Positions 38,747-47,681 of a DNA stretch of 47,681 nucleotides are shown here, piece after piece. The notes beneath the pieces were generated by a model that saw nothing but the letters and a program-made list of their open reading frames with translations, searched no databases and was not told where the DNA came from. The translations under genes and the position numbers were made by a program. Positions within the stretch are counted from its first letter, which is position 1. Each line of letters opens with the position of its first letter. The DNA comes from an uncultured Desulfotomaculum sp. (lineage in GTDB: Bacteria > Bacillota > Desulfotomaculia > Desulfotomaculales > Desulfotomaculaceae): NCBI GenBank assembly GCA_946411205.1, contig CAMKDG010000011.1:1-47681 (forward strand), in the 5' to 3' direction.

Positions 38747-39970
38747 ATGGGAAAAGTTAATCTATCGTCACCTATGAAAATATTTCTAGTCTCCTTTATA
38801 TCGATGACGCTGGCTATGGCTACCTTGGGATATGCTACTTATCAGGCTTGCTATAAGGTGCTGGCCGATGATATTGGGCGACGAGCTCAGGCCACAGCAC
38901 AGGTGGCAGCCCACCTGGTAGAGGTTAATCCTAAGCTGGTGCAAGAAATGATGTCTTTGGATATTCTAAGCGCAAGAAATCATCAGGCCGCCCTAGAGTT
39001 CAAGAGGGAAATGGCACCACTGATAAGGCATAACGATGTAAATTTCATCTATGTGGAGGTCAAGCTCCAGGGCAACCAAGTTAGGTATTTTGTCAATCCC
39101 ACCGAGGAAGAAACCTTTGGGGAGCCCCCGGGGACACCGTTGGAATATATGTATATCCTCACCAGTGAGGATGAAAGCCAATACAACAACCGAGATCGTT
39201 ATGATGTGGGTGATCCCCTGCGAGAACGGGCCTATACCGAAAAAATTCCGATGTTTGGCGCCCCTTTTCATAGCAAATGGGGCTATCTAATGACCGGTTA
39301 TACCCCTTTATTTTATCAGGGGCATTTTATTGGCCTATTAGGGGTGGATATTGGCGGGAAGGAGTTTTTAGCTGCGGTTGCTTCCGTGCGCAATATTATT
39401 GTGGTTAGTTTCGGAATTATCGTTTTGTTAGGCGGTTTTTTCCTTTATTGGGCGTCCTTACTTTTGAGTAAACCCATGTTTATCGATGGCCTGACGAAGC
39501 TTTTTAACCATCAATACATGAAAGCTCGCTTGCAGGAAGAAATTGGCAGAGCTAAAAGATATGACCGTCCGCTAAGCGTACTTATGCTGGACTTGGATTT
39601 CTTTAAACAAATTAATGATTGCTACGGACATCATTCAGGAGATCAAGTGTTGCGGCGGGTAGCTCAGTTGATTCAGGGCGGACTAAGGGAAGGAGATATT
39701 GCCTGCCGTTATGGCGGGGAAGAAATAGCCGTAATCTTGCCGGAAACTGCTTTGTGGGAAGCCACGGGAGTGGCGGAAAGATTGCGCCGCACCATAGAGG
39801 AGGCCAAATTGTCAGTGGATTTGACCAGTTCACCGTTACAGGTTACCGTAAGTATTGGTATAGCTGAGTTGACCGGTGAGGATACTTCGGAGCTGTTGCT
39901 CAATAAAGCAGATGGGGCATTGTACCTGGCCAAAAACAAGGGACGCAATCGTTGTGATTGTTGTGCCTAA
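38747..39970 (+). CDS. Membrane-anchored GGDEF protein (putative diguanylate cyclase)
   Basis: Two TM segments flanking a Cache-like sensor; DGLTKLFNHQYM, LDLDFFKQINDCYGHHSGDQVL, RYGGEEIAVILPET, RxxD I-site (REGD). Confidence 0.88.
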   Translation: MGKVNLSSPMKIFLVSFISMTLAMATLGYATYQACYKVLADDIGRRAQATAQVAAHLVEVNPKLVQEMMSLDILSARNHQAALEFKREMAPLIRHNDVNFIYVEVKLQGNQVRYFVNPTEEETFGEPPGTPLEYMYILTSEDESQYNNRDRYDVGDPLRERAYTEKIPMFGAPFHSKWGYLMTGYTPLFYQGHFIGLLGVDIGGKEFLAAVASVRNIIVVSFGIIVLLGGFFLYWASLLLSKPMFIDGLTKLFNHQYMKARLQEEIGRAKRYDRPLSVLMLDLDFFKQINDCYGHHSGDQVLRRVAQLIQGGLREGDIACRYGGEEIAVILPETALWEATGVAERLRRTIEEAKLSVDLTSSPLQVTVSIGIAELTGEDTSELLLNKADGALYLAKNKGRNRCDCCA

Positions 39971-40108
39971 GGGATCCCTGGGTAAAAATAACCCGGGGAT
40001 TTGTTATTTCGCAGCATATTCGGATATTATAAACATAGAACATTGGCGGCAGACGAATAATATGGTAAAGTTTAGGTGCCAGAGAGATTGGATAGGGGAG
40101 TGTGGAGT

Positions 40109-42541
40109 TTGGCAGTGAAAGATAAGGAAACCTTAAAAATAATGATCCTTACAGAGTTGCCGGAGGACCGTCCGGTGAAACTAGTGGATTTGGCATTAAA
40201 AGTAAAACAACGGCCGCAAGTGCTGCTGTCTGTATTGCAATCTTTGGTGTCCAACCGACTGCTCAAAGTAGCTAAGTTACACACAGATGAAGCAGGACCA
40301 ACAATTTGGCTAGCTCGCAATGAAGTACCGGAGGCAGCACTGGGCAATGCAGGTGAAGGGGACTGGAGCTATAGTCCTCAGTTGGTGGCAGTGAGGCAAA
40401 AACAATTGGCAGCCATCTTAGGAGACGATGCCAGGGGCAGGATTTTAAGACTCCTAAGTGACGGGCAGCCTAGAAATAGTACCCAGATCAAATTAGCCTT
40501 GGGTGATGAAGAACTACCGGCACTTGGCAATATAGAACAACTTGTAGAATTACCGGAGGGCAGTTTTACTCTTCGCACCAGTGCGGCGGGTCGATCAGAA
40601 ATGGAACGTCGTTGGCAGGAACAGAAACTCATAGAAGAAAAGCAGTCACAGCAGGAACGGATTTTACGGGAGCTTTTTAAGTCTGGTCAAGCGTTAAGCA
40701 AAGAGGCCATGGAACAAGCCTTGGGTGGCCCAATTTTACCGAAGGTGAAGTATCCGGTGTTAAGGCTGACCAACGGAGAGTACGCCCAGGCAGATAGTCC
40801 GGCAGCTTGGCAGGATGTAGCTACCTATCTTAGCCGCAGTGGTCCTCTAATGATGGAGGATTTTATTCGAAAATTCCGTATCCACAGTACCTTGGTGGCC
40901 AACCTGCGCTCTGATCGAGAAGTTCCTCCTTTTATAATTTTGCCTGATGGCAAGATCACCACTGCTCAGACTCCGGAAGGAGCAAGGGAACTAGCATACC
41001 GTAAGGCAGGACAAGGACTTAAGGAACGGTTGACAGAAATTTTTAGCCAGCAGCCTTTTTTCAACATTAGTCAGGTTACAGAAAACCCAGAGCAGCGAGA
41101 AGTAGCAGTGAAATTAATCAATGAAACCGGTTCCTTTCGAGTTAACATCAACGGGGTAGGTCTTTGGACGTCTCCCTACCCGCACGAACCGAAAAAAATT
41201 GCCCAGGAACTTAAACGACTTACCGGCATACATTTGGAAACAAAGGATGGGCAGGAATTGCCGCCCCTCACTTGGCTAACCTCCCACTCCATGACGATTC
41301 CCGAAGCAGCCTATAAATTAAAGCTGTCTGAGGAGGATGTTCATAATCTCTGTGAATTGGAGGCTTTGGCATCTTTCCGATTGGCCGGGGGTACTAGGCT
41401 TTGGCATGATGAGGTAAAGGATATAAAATATCGCCCGGATTTACATAAGCTTGTGAAGAAGGCTAGCAAACTGACCACGGTGGAAGCTGCGGATCTATTA
41501 AATACGACACCAGATCGTATCCGGCGGTTGGTGCGGGAAGGATATCTTAATTCAGCCGGGGAAGTGGAGAAGGAAAATGGTCGGGTTGGCTTGTTGGTAC
41601 GTCGAGGGGATATCCAAGCCATTGAAGAAAAATTCCAAGGCATCGAACACGAGTGGTCTTTGGCAGCTAAACAGCAACGGAGAGAAGCGGCTCCAACAAC
41701 TCCGGTTAGAAGAGAGAAGCCACCCGCTGGGAAAAAGCGTCCCCGTCGGGCGGTTTCACCTCCGCCAGCGTCACCGGGACCGGTGGAGTTGGATCCATTC
41801 CAACAGCAGGCCGTCAAGGCTGCATTGGCTGGTCAAGATGTATTGGTGGCAGCACCCACCGGCACCGGAAAAACGGTTATTGCTGAACGATTGATTGAAG
41901 CAGTGATTGAACGGGGGAAGGCGGCGGTCTACACGTCACCGCTCAAAGCCCTCAGTAATCAAAAGTTTGTGGATTTCCGCAACGTTTTTGGTAATGACAT
42001 GGTGGGGCTGGTGACCGGGGATATCTCCATTAACCCCTATGCTCCTTTACTGATCATGACTACAGAAATTTTTCGCAACCGCTGCTTCTCTGAACCCGAG
42101 GGTTTGGATGACGTGGCTTGTGTAGTCTTTGACGAGATTCATTATCTGGATGACCCGGAACGGGGTACTGCCTGGGAAGAAAGTATTATTTTTGCTCCGT
42201 CCCATATAAAGTTTTTGGGATTGTCTGCCACCGTCCCCAATATCCAGGAAATTGCCAGCTGGATGGGAGAAGTAAGGGGGGAAGCCGTAGAGGTTGTGGT
42301 GGAGACCCACCGAGCGGTACCCTTAGCCATTAACTGGCTCAACTCAGACGGTGTCATCATGGATGAAGAAGAGGCCCGGGAATACATTGAAGAAGCAGTA
42401 AGAAAACGCAGTGAACAGCGACGGGCCGAGCGGGAGGCAGCGAAAGAGGCTGCCAGAGAAGAAGGTATGAATCGGGAAGACAGGAGGTGGAAAAGACGTG
42501 GTGGAGCGCGCAGAAGTAGAAAATCCCTCGATCGCTATTGA
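40109..42541 (+). CDS. Ski2/Mtr4-like helicase, N-terminal part: multi-HTH extension plus RecA1 (DEIH) domain
   Basis: AAPTGTGKTVIAERLIEAV Walker A, YTSPLKALSNQKF, VVFDEIHYLDD, LGLSATVPNIQEIASWMG; excisionase-like HTH segments at 41291-41420 and 41470-41630; TTG or GTG start near 40109-40115. Confidence 0.8.
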   Translation: MAVKDKETLKIMILTELPEDRPVKLVDLALKVKQRPQVLLSVLQSLVSNRLLKVAKLHTDEAGPTIWLARNEVPEAALGNAGEGDWSYSPQLVAVRQKQLAAILGDDARGRILRLLSDGQPRNSTQIKLALGDEELPALGNIEQLVELPEGSFTLRTSAAGRSEMERRWQEQKLIEEKQSQQERILRELFKSGQALSKEAMEQALGGPILPKVKYPVLRLTNGEYAQADSPAAWQDVATYLSRSGPLMMEDFIRKFRIHSTLVANLRSDREVPPFIILPDGKITTAQTPEGARELAYRKAGQGLKERLTEIFSQQPFFNISQVTENPEQREVAVKLINETGSFRVNINGVGLWTSPYPHEPKKIAQELKRLTGIHLETKDGQELPPLTWLTSHSMTIPEAAYKLKLSEEDVHNLCELEALASFRLAGGTRLWHDEVKDIKYRPDLHKLVKKASKLTTVEAADLLNTTPDRIRRLVREGYLNSAGEVEKENGRVGLLVRRGDIQAIEEKFQGIEHEWSLAAKQQRREAAPTTPVRREKPPAGKKRPRRAVSPPPASPGPVELDPFQQQAVKAALAGQDVLVAAPTGTGKTVIAERLIEAVIERGKAAVYTSPLKALSNQKFVDFRNVFGNDMVGLVTGDISINPYAPLLIMTTEIFRNRCFSEPEGLDDVACVVFDEIHYLDDPERGTAWEESIIFAPSHIKFLGLSATVPNIQEIASWMGEVRGEAVEVVVETHRAVPLAINWLNSDGVIMDEEEAREYIEEAVRKRSEQRRAEREAAKEAAREEGMNREDRRWKRRGGARRSRKSLDRY

Positions 42542-44057
42542 GTCAGTGCAGGATCACCTACCTGCCCTGTACTTTGTTTTTGGTCGGATTCGCACGGAGG
42601 AATTAGCGGCAGAAATTGGCCGGGAATGGGACTTTTTATTCCAGGACGAAAAGGAACAGGTACATAAGGCAATTTTGGATACCGAAAAGGAACACCCGGA
42701 AATTTTCCAGCGGGGTCACCGCCGTATCTTGCGTAAGCTACTACAGCAGGGTATTGGCTATCATCATGCTGGGCTGTCACCAGTGCTAAAAAATTTAGTC
42801 GAGCGCCTTTATGAAAATCGTTTGCTCTGGGTGTTGTTCTGTACAGAAACCTTTGCGGCGGGAGTTAACTTTCCCGCGGCCACGACCCTCTTTCACTCTT
42901 GCCGCAAGTGGGATGGCAAAGAATTTAGAACCCTGATGAATCGGGAATTTTTCCAAATGGCCGGGCGTGCCGGTCGGCGGGGCTTTGACCGGGTGGGTCA
43001 TGTTTATATTAAAATTGATGATAAATTTCCAGATCAGACGGGCTTTTTCGATGAGGCGGAAGTAGAATCTGTTTACGGTAGGCTAACCATCTCACCGAAT
43101 ACCGTATTGAGCCTGTTAAAATGGAAGACCGATGATGAGATCGACCGATTCTTAACCCAGAACTTCTCCGCCTATCAGGAGAGAAGTGCTGAACGGGAGA
43201 TAAAAGAGTTGCTGGGAGATTTAGATACCCAGTATCAACGGGTGCAAAGTCATTTTTGTGAACTCAAGGGGGATGCAGCTTGTCCCTTGCAGCGTCGCAA
43301 GTTAATTCGGGAACAGAAGCGTTTACGGTCTTCCAAGTATAAAAATCGACCAGGCTCTCTTGACCGAGTCTTTGAGATAAGACAGATATTAGCTGATCAG
43401 CATGGTCATCGTTGCTTGCATGAGGTCTGTGCGGATGCTCGGGATGAAATAGATGCCCTAAGCTATCAGCGAGCCGGTTTGGTGGCACAACTGAATGTGA
43501 TCAAACAGCAGTCTCAAAAATACATTCATGAATATCATTTTGTCAAAGGAATCTTGGAGAATCTAGGGTATATCAATGGCCGGGAGTTTTTCCCCCGGGG
43601 TAACTTTGCCTTAGAACTACATGTACAGGAAATTTTTGTGACGGAGCTGGCCTTCTCCGGTTTATTAGAGGACTTACCACTGGAAGTGGTAGCAGGTATA
43701 CTGGCAGGAGTAGATTATATTCCAGGTCGCCGGGAATTTATACCGGCACCACCTTACGATTTTATACCGGTACATGAGCTGAAAGAGGAGCTACTGGAGG
43801 CGGGAGTGCCACCTCACTTTGCAGTATGGGCCCCCACGCCGGGTTTTGTGGCCCACGCTTGGTATACCGGACAGGGATTGGATTATATACTGGAAAATAC
43901 CAGTCTGCAGGAAGGGGACATTGTCTCCATTATACGGAGGCTGATCGACCTACTACGGCAGATTGATGATGCTGCCCACAGCAACCCGCACCTAAGGGAA
44001 CGGGTACGGGAAATCCGCCGGGTTATCGACCGAGATGAGGTAGCCGTGGTGTTTTAG
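42498..44057 (+). CDS. Ski2/Mtr4-like helicase, C-terminal part: RecA2 plus C-terminal domain
   Basis: DHLPALYFVFGRIRTEELA, GIGYHHAGLSPVLKNLVERLY, CTETFAAGVNFPAATTLF, FFQMAGRAGRRGFDRVGHVYI; AGGAGGTG SD 8 nt before GTG. Confidence 0.85.
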   Translation: MVERAEVENPSIAIESVQDHLPALYFVFGRIRTEELAAEIGREWDFLFQDEKEQVHKAILDTEKEHPEIFQRGHRRILRKLLQQGIGYHHAGLSPVLKNLVERLYENRLLWVLFCTETFAAGVNFPAATTLFHSCRKWDGKEFRTLMNREFFQMAGRAGRRGFDRVGHVYIKIDDKFPDQTGFFDEAEVESVYGRLTISPNTVLSLLKWKTDDEIDRFLTQNFSAYQERSAEREIKELLGDLDTQYQRVQSHFCELKGDAACPLQRRKLIREQKRLRSSKYKNRPGSLDRVFEIRQILADQHGHRCLHEVCADARDEIDALSYQRAGLVAQLNVIKQQSQKYIHEYHFVKGILENLGYINGREFFPRGNFALELHVQEIFVTELAFSGLLEDLPLEVVAGILAGVDYIPGRREFIPAPPYDFIPVHELKEELLEAGVPPHFAVWAPTPGFVAHAWYTGQGLDYILENTSLQEGDIVSIIRRLIDLLRQIDDAAHSNPHLRERVREIRRVIDRDEVAVVF

Positions 44058-44081
44058 GAGTTAGCGCGAGGTTAACGAAAA

Positions 44082-44120
44082 AGCAGGTAGACCGGTTATT
44101 ATGCCGGCTTACCTGCTTCT
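44082..44120 (+). terminator. Hairpin downstream of helicase genes
   Basis: aagcaggta-gaccggttattatgccggct-tacctgctt. Confidence 0.55.
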
Positions 44121-44125
44121 GCATT

Positions 44126-44153
44126 TTGGCCGTTAGCCGTTGGCCATTGGCTA
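44126..44153 (+). repeat. Heptad repeat (locus D), four perfect-register units
   Basis: TTGGCCG TTAGCCG TTGGCCA TTGGCTA. Confidence 0.7.
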
Positions 44154-44157
44154 ATTT

Positions 44158-44898
44158 TTACTCAATGCCAAATTCAACATTTACCACGGCAGTTATTTCT
44201 TTCTCAATCGAAGAAGTATCATTCATACCGTAGTCAGAGATTTCGTTAGAATTTACTGGAGTAATCTGGAAAACACCCATTCTGGCTGACCGCAGGGCAC
44301 CGATCTTGCTGCCTGTGCTGGCGGCCATTTTTTCCGCCCGTTGTTTGGCATCCTTAGTAGCCTCAGCCAGCATGTCTACCTTTAAATTATTTAACTTGGT
44401 ATAAAGATACTCTGGGGCTTGAGAGTCAAAAATGACATCTTGTTCAATTAACTCGGTGGCAGACCTGGCAATGGCGGCAATTTTTTGCACGTCATTGGAT
44501 TTAACTTCAATATTTTGTGTTAGCCGGTAACTGGCAATTTGGCCGGTACTGGTTCCGTTGGCATTATATACATACTGAGGCATGGTTGAAATAGAAGAGA
44601 CGACAATCTGATCCTCGGGAATTCCCTGTTTCACCAAATAAGACTTTACTTTGACCAGATCATTTTTTAAATTGGTATAAGCATCCTGTAGATTAACCGT
44701 TTCTTGATAAAAAGAACCGCGCCAGATAGCCAGATCAGAGGTAAGTTGCTTTTTGGCCGAACCAGTTACCGTAATGGCTGATTTGTTAGTGGCATAATGT
44801 TCCAGCGGATTGGCCAAGATTAAAGAACAGACTACCAGCGCTGCTGCCAACAGGGCAGCACAAATTACCAAAGACCTTTCCTTATTCAGTTTTTCCAT
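44158..44898 (-). CDS. SIMPL domain (DUF541) protein
   Basis: AITVTGSAKKQLTSDLAIWRGSF, DAKQRAEKMAASTGSKIGAL; signal anchor. Confidence 0.87.
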   Translation of the reverse strand: MEKLNKERSLVICAALLAAALVVCSLILANPLEHYATNKSAITVTGSAKKQLTSDLAIWRGSFYQETVNLQDAYTNLKNDLVKVKSYLVKQGIPEDQIVVSSISTMPQYVYNANGTSTGQIASYRLTQNIEVKSNDVQKIAAIARSATELIEQDVIFDSQAPEYLYTKLNNLKVDMLAEATKDAKQRAEKMAASTGSKIGALRSARMGVFQITPVNSNEISDYGMNDTSSIEKEITAVVNVEFGIE

Positions 44899-45165
44899 AA
44901 AAAAACCTCTCTTTCATGATTCCAAAATCCATGCTAGTAAGACGCTAAAAACTCTTCAAATGTAACAGATATTTGCCAACAATTTAAAAATTTCCCATTC
45001 ACCAGTTATTTGCCGCATCCCACAGAATCAATCTATGTCCCTCCGTTATTCAAAAGTCACAAAGGGTAAGCCCAGATATGATTGGTTGTCATATAAACCT
45101 TTATGAAGTTACTATATAGCTAGTCCACGAATAAAGTGGCAGTCCAAAAGCGAAAGGGGATTTTC

Positions 45166-45852
45166 ATGAAAGCAACAGCAAAATGGTTTTCTGCTCTGAT
45201 AGTTGGTGCCTTTGCCTTTGCAATGGTTCTAGCTGCTCCCGGTACCGGCTCCGCTGAGGCTTCTAATACGACAGTTTATAACAACTATAAGCCTAACTAC
45301 AGCACCCAACAGTATGCTAAGCAAAGCGCACCTAGCTCAACTGTTAAGAAAGGCAACACCTCTGTTTACAACAACAAAAACTACATGGGTTCCTATAATA
45401 ATACCAGCAATAGCAACCCCAAGAACAATGCTACCAACACAAACAATAAAAATAACACCAATACCACTGTTAACATCTCTGAAGAGCAAACTATGTTGAA
45501 TTTCATTAACAAGGAGCGTACTGCCCAAGGCTTGCAGCCTTTAAGCTATGATGCTGCGCTCGCGAAGGTAGCTCGGGACAAAGCTAAGGATATGATTGAC
45601 AACAATTATTTTAGCCACCAGTCCCCCACCTATGGTTCTCCCTTTGATCAAATGAAAAGTAACGGTATTTCTTATCGCTATGCCGGTGAGAACTTAGCCG
45701 GAGCTCCGGATGTCAATACTGCTCATACCAACCTAATGAATTCAGACGGTCATAGAAAAAACATCCTAAATCCTAACTACACGAAAGTTGGTATCGGTGT
45801 TTTAAGTGGTGGCCCTTACGGTAAAATGTACGTACAAGAATTTAACGGCTAG
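45166..45852 (+). CDS. Secreted CAP/SCP-domain protein (YkwD-like) with Asn-rich linker
   Basis: Signal peptide; MLNFINKERTAQGLQPLSYDAALAKVARDKAKDMIDNNYFSHQSPTYGSPFDQM, AGENLAGAPD, SDGHRKNILNPNYTKVGIGV. Confidence 0.9.
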   Translation: MKATAKWFSALIVGAFAFAMVLAAPGTGSAEASNTTVYNNYKPNYSTQQYAKQSAPSSTVKKGNTSVYNNKNYMGSYNNTSNSNPKNNATNTNNKNNTNTTVNISEEQTMLNFINKERTAQGLQPLSYDAALAKVARDKAKDMIDNNYFSHQSPTYGSPFDQMKSNGISYRYAGENLAGAPDVNTAHTNLMNSDGHRKNILNPNYTKVGIGVLSGGPYGKMYVQEFNG

Positions 45853-45857
45853 TAAAC

Positions 45858-45895
45858 AAGAGAGACACTTGCATTTGTGCAGGTGTCTCTTTTGC
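45858..45895. terminator. Rho-independent terminator
   Basis: agagacacttgcatttgtgcaggtgtctcttttgctt. Confidence 0.7.
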
Positions 45896-45896
45896 T

Positions 45897-46241
45897 TTAG
45901 GACATATTTCTTTCCTTATTGACAATCTTTAACAGGTGAGAGGCGGCCACGGCTTTGGCATTGATTACATCAGGGCTTTGTCTAACAATGACATCCCTTT
46001 GTTCCTGCAGAGTACAACCCTCTTTAGCACAGCGGAATAACTCATCACTAATCAGTCTTCTGCTCTCATCACTCTCAGCAAAAGGAATGGCCGAAGAGAG
46101 CACATCCTTCAACAAGTTGCTTTGGATGTTCCGGTCAAGCTCTGCCGGTAATCGTACCTCTAGTCCGCGGTAAATATCAAGTAAGGCAACCAAAAGAAAT
46201 TGTTCTAGTGAAGGGGTATTTTCTTGGTTCAAACAAACCAC
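45897..46241 (-). CDS. Hypothetical protein (114 aa)
   Basis: Intact ORF, compositionally protein-like, no overlap with other genes. Confidence 0.55.
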   Translation of the reverse strand: MVCLNQENTPSLEQFLLVALLDIYRGLEVRLPAELDRNIQSNLLKDVLSSAIPFAESDESRRLISDELFRCAKEGCTLQEQRDVIVRQSPDVINAKAVAASHLLKIVNKERNMS

Positions 46242-46320
46242 CTCCGGTAAGAATTCCGTTATCCCAGTTTATCATAAGCCGGTTGGCCTTAGCCACAAAA
46301 AACAGGGAATAATTTAAGAA

Positions 46321-46349
46321 CCCCTAAGCTGTGGTTACAGCTTAGGGGT
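46321..46349 (-). terminator. Terminator of the SLH protein gene
   Basis: cccctaagctg-tggtta-cagcttagggg. Confidence 0.65.
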
Positions 46350-46379
46350 CTAAAATGGAACCGACTATCCATTTTTAAA

Positions 46380-47681
46380 TTAGTTAGTTAGAGAACTTTT
46401 AGATTGAGTGGCAGGAACCGGAAGTTCTTGGGCCTTTTCAGCTTCTGCAGGTAAGATAATCTCTATCTGGGAACCGTAGTCCTTAAAGGTGAAGTTAAAG
46501 TTACCAGAGAAAGATTTAAAGGGAATGGGTTGACCCTCAAACTGATCTGCCATGGTAATAAACATGTTCATATTTTGCTTTTCGAGTAGGTTGCTGTCTT
46601 TTTCGATGATCATGGTACCTGTTACATGGAGACTTTTAATTAATTGACCCGATTGTTCGAGGTTCTTCATTACTTCTGGTGTAATGCCCATCTGGCCACC
46701 GATTAGTTTCATGAATTGGCCTAAATCGGGAACATGACCGTAGAAAGACAGCTTGTGATAGGCTTTATCACCAATCTTCTCTTCCCCTACCAAACGATAG
46801 TGGAAGTACTGGTCCAATTCCTTGGGCATTTGCATAAATTTTGATTGTTGCTTCATCATTTCGGTTATGTCGGGGAATGCTCCTGCAGGCATTTTGAGCC
46901 AAGCGGCTTGGCCGGTCTGAGGATTTGGCATTTTCATGTATAAACCTTGGCTTACGATATATTGCTCCATTTCTACCGGAGGCACAGGCAGACCTGTCAT
47001 GGTCATGGAAAACTTCTGGAAGAATCCCTGATCATAGTTTACTTCTTGAGCAAAGGTTGCCTTCATACCGAGATTGGCCGGTATATCTTGGGCGGGTACC
47101 GCAGGATTTGCCTGGATGTTCATACTGATATCGCCGTTGGTACGCAGAGTTTTAATTTCAAGTTGGGCAGCCTGACTTTGTTCTGCGATGGCCTTGGCTT
47201 CTTTCGCTGTACCAAAAGTTTTTTCTAGCAATGAAGCAGCTTCAGCACCGGTGAGGCCTTCTTCAAGGTTAAATGCAGTATTCACAATACCATCTTTTAA
47301 TAACCAGGAGTAGGGAACGAAGGACCAGTGGTTTTTAGCAGAGTCAGGGGCAGCTACTCCAGGGGCCGCTTCATTGGGAGTACCCAATACCCGGGAAATA
47401 AAGGTAACAGCTTGGGCTTTGGTAAGGGACTGCTCAGGAGTTGCACCGTTGTAGATACCGGCAGCTAAGGCAGCTTTTAAATCAGCGGCATACCAGGCAT
47501 CCGCGGGCACTTCCGCAGGAAGGGTTACGCTTTTGCCGGGAGTTGGCAATTCAGCAGCCCGAGCTAGCAAGGACACAAATTCAGCTTTAGTTAACTGTTT
47601 TTCTGGTTGCTGGACCTTTTCCAAGAGAGATTTTTGCATTTCGCCAGCAAAGGCTGTTGAAGTGAATAAGCTCACTAAGAA
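46380..47681 (-). CDS. SLH-domain protein with LppX/DUF6612-like lipoprotein-type domain; N-terminus outside the window
   Basis: LTKAEFVSLLARAAELP..., SLTKAQAVTFISRVLG, HWSFVPYSWLLKDGIV SLH-like motifs; frame still open at the window edge within the signal peptide. Confidence 0.7.
   Translation of the reverse strand, partial: FLVSLFTSTAFAGEMQKSLLEKVQQPEKQLTKAEFVSLLARAAELPTPGKSVTLPAEVPADAWYAADLKAALAAGIYNGATPEQSLTKAQAVTFISRVLGTPNEAAPGVAAPDSAKNHWSFVPYSWLLKDGIVNTAFNLEEGLTGAEAASLLEKTFGTAKEAKAIAEQSQAAQLEIKTLRTNGDISMNIQANPAVPAQDIPANLGMKATFAQEVNYDQGFFQKFSMTMTGLPVPPVEMEQYIVSQGLYMKMPNPQTGQAAWLKMPAGAFPDITEMMKQQSKFMQMPKELDQYFHYRLVGEEKIGDKAYHKLSFYGHVPDLGQFMKLIGGQMGITPEVMKNLEQSGQLIKSLHVTGTMIIEKDSNLLEKQNMNMFITMADQFEGQPIPFKSFSGNFNFTFKDYGSQIEIILPAEAEKAQELPVPATQSKSSLTN

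Noticed and set aside
46281-46295. ttggccttagcc as another heptad locus
   Set aside because: Only two units and not in strict 7-nt register; could be chance.

Overview
The window is a bacterial chromosome segment. Gene content and style suggest a spore-forming Clostridia/Peptococcaceae (Desulfotomaculum-like) organism; this is inference only. It contains: (i) the 3' part of a collagen-like (GXT) surface protein gene; (ii) LDH, tRNA-Arg(CCG), a DUF502 protein, a Na/Pi cotransporter, a CO dehydrogenase cooS followed by cooC, an NSS transporter and a zinc phospholipase C; (iii) two recognisable c-di-AMP (ydaO-type) riboswitches, each directly upstream of a LysM cell-wall hydrolase gene; (iv) a cobalamin riboswitch with a terminator upstream of cobT; (v) a long anaerobic cobalamin operon, cbiA-D-E-T-F-G-H-J-X-C-P-B-cobS-pduX-cobD; (vi) a soluble CZB-domain chemoreceptor gene next to a GGDEF gene; (vii) a Ski2-like helicase encoded by two overlapping ORFs, with RecA1 and RecA2 in different frames and a strong Shine-Dalgarno for the second; (viii) SIMPL, SCP/CAP and SLH proteins. 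The most interesting unannotated signals are a ~209-bp nested inverted-repeat (foldback) element between cbiT and cbiF, a dispersed family of degenerate heptanucleotide repeats (TTRGCYN) concentrated at gene junctions of the cobalamin loci, the split multi-HTH helicase, a three-tier hairpin leader upstream of cooC, and the pair of c-di-AMP riboswitches whose aptamers abut the ribosome binding site. No CRISPR array, prophage or transposase gene was seen.
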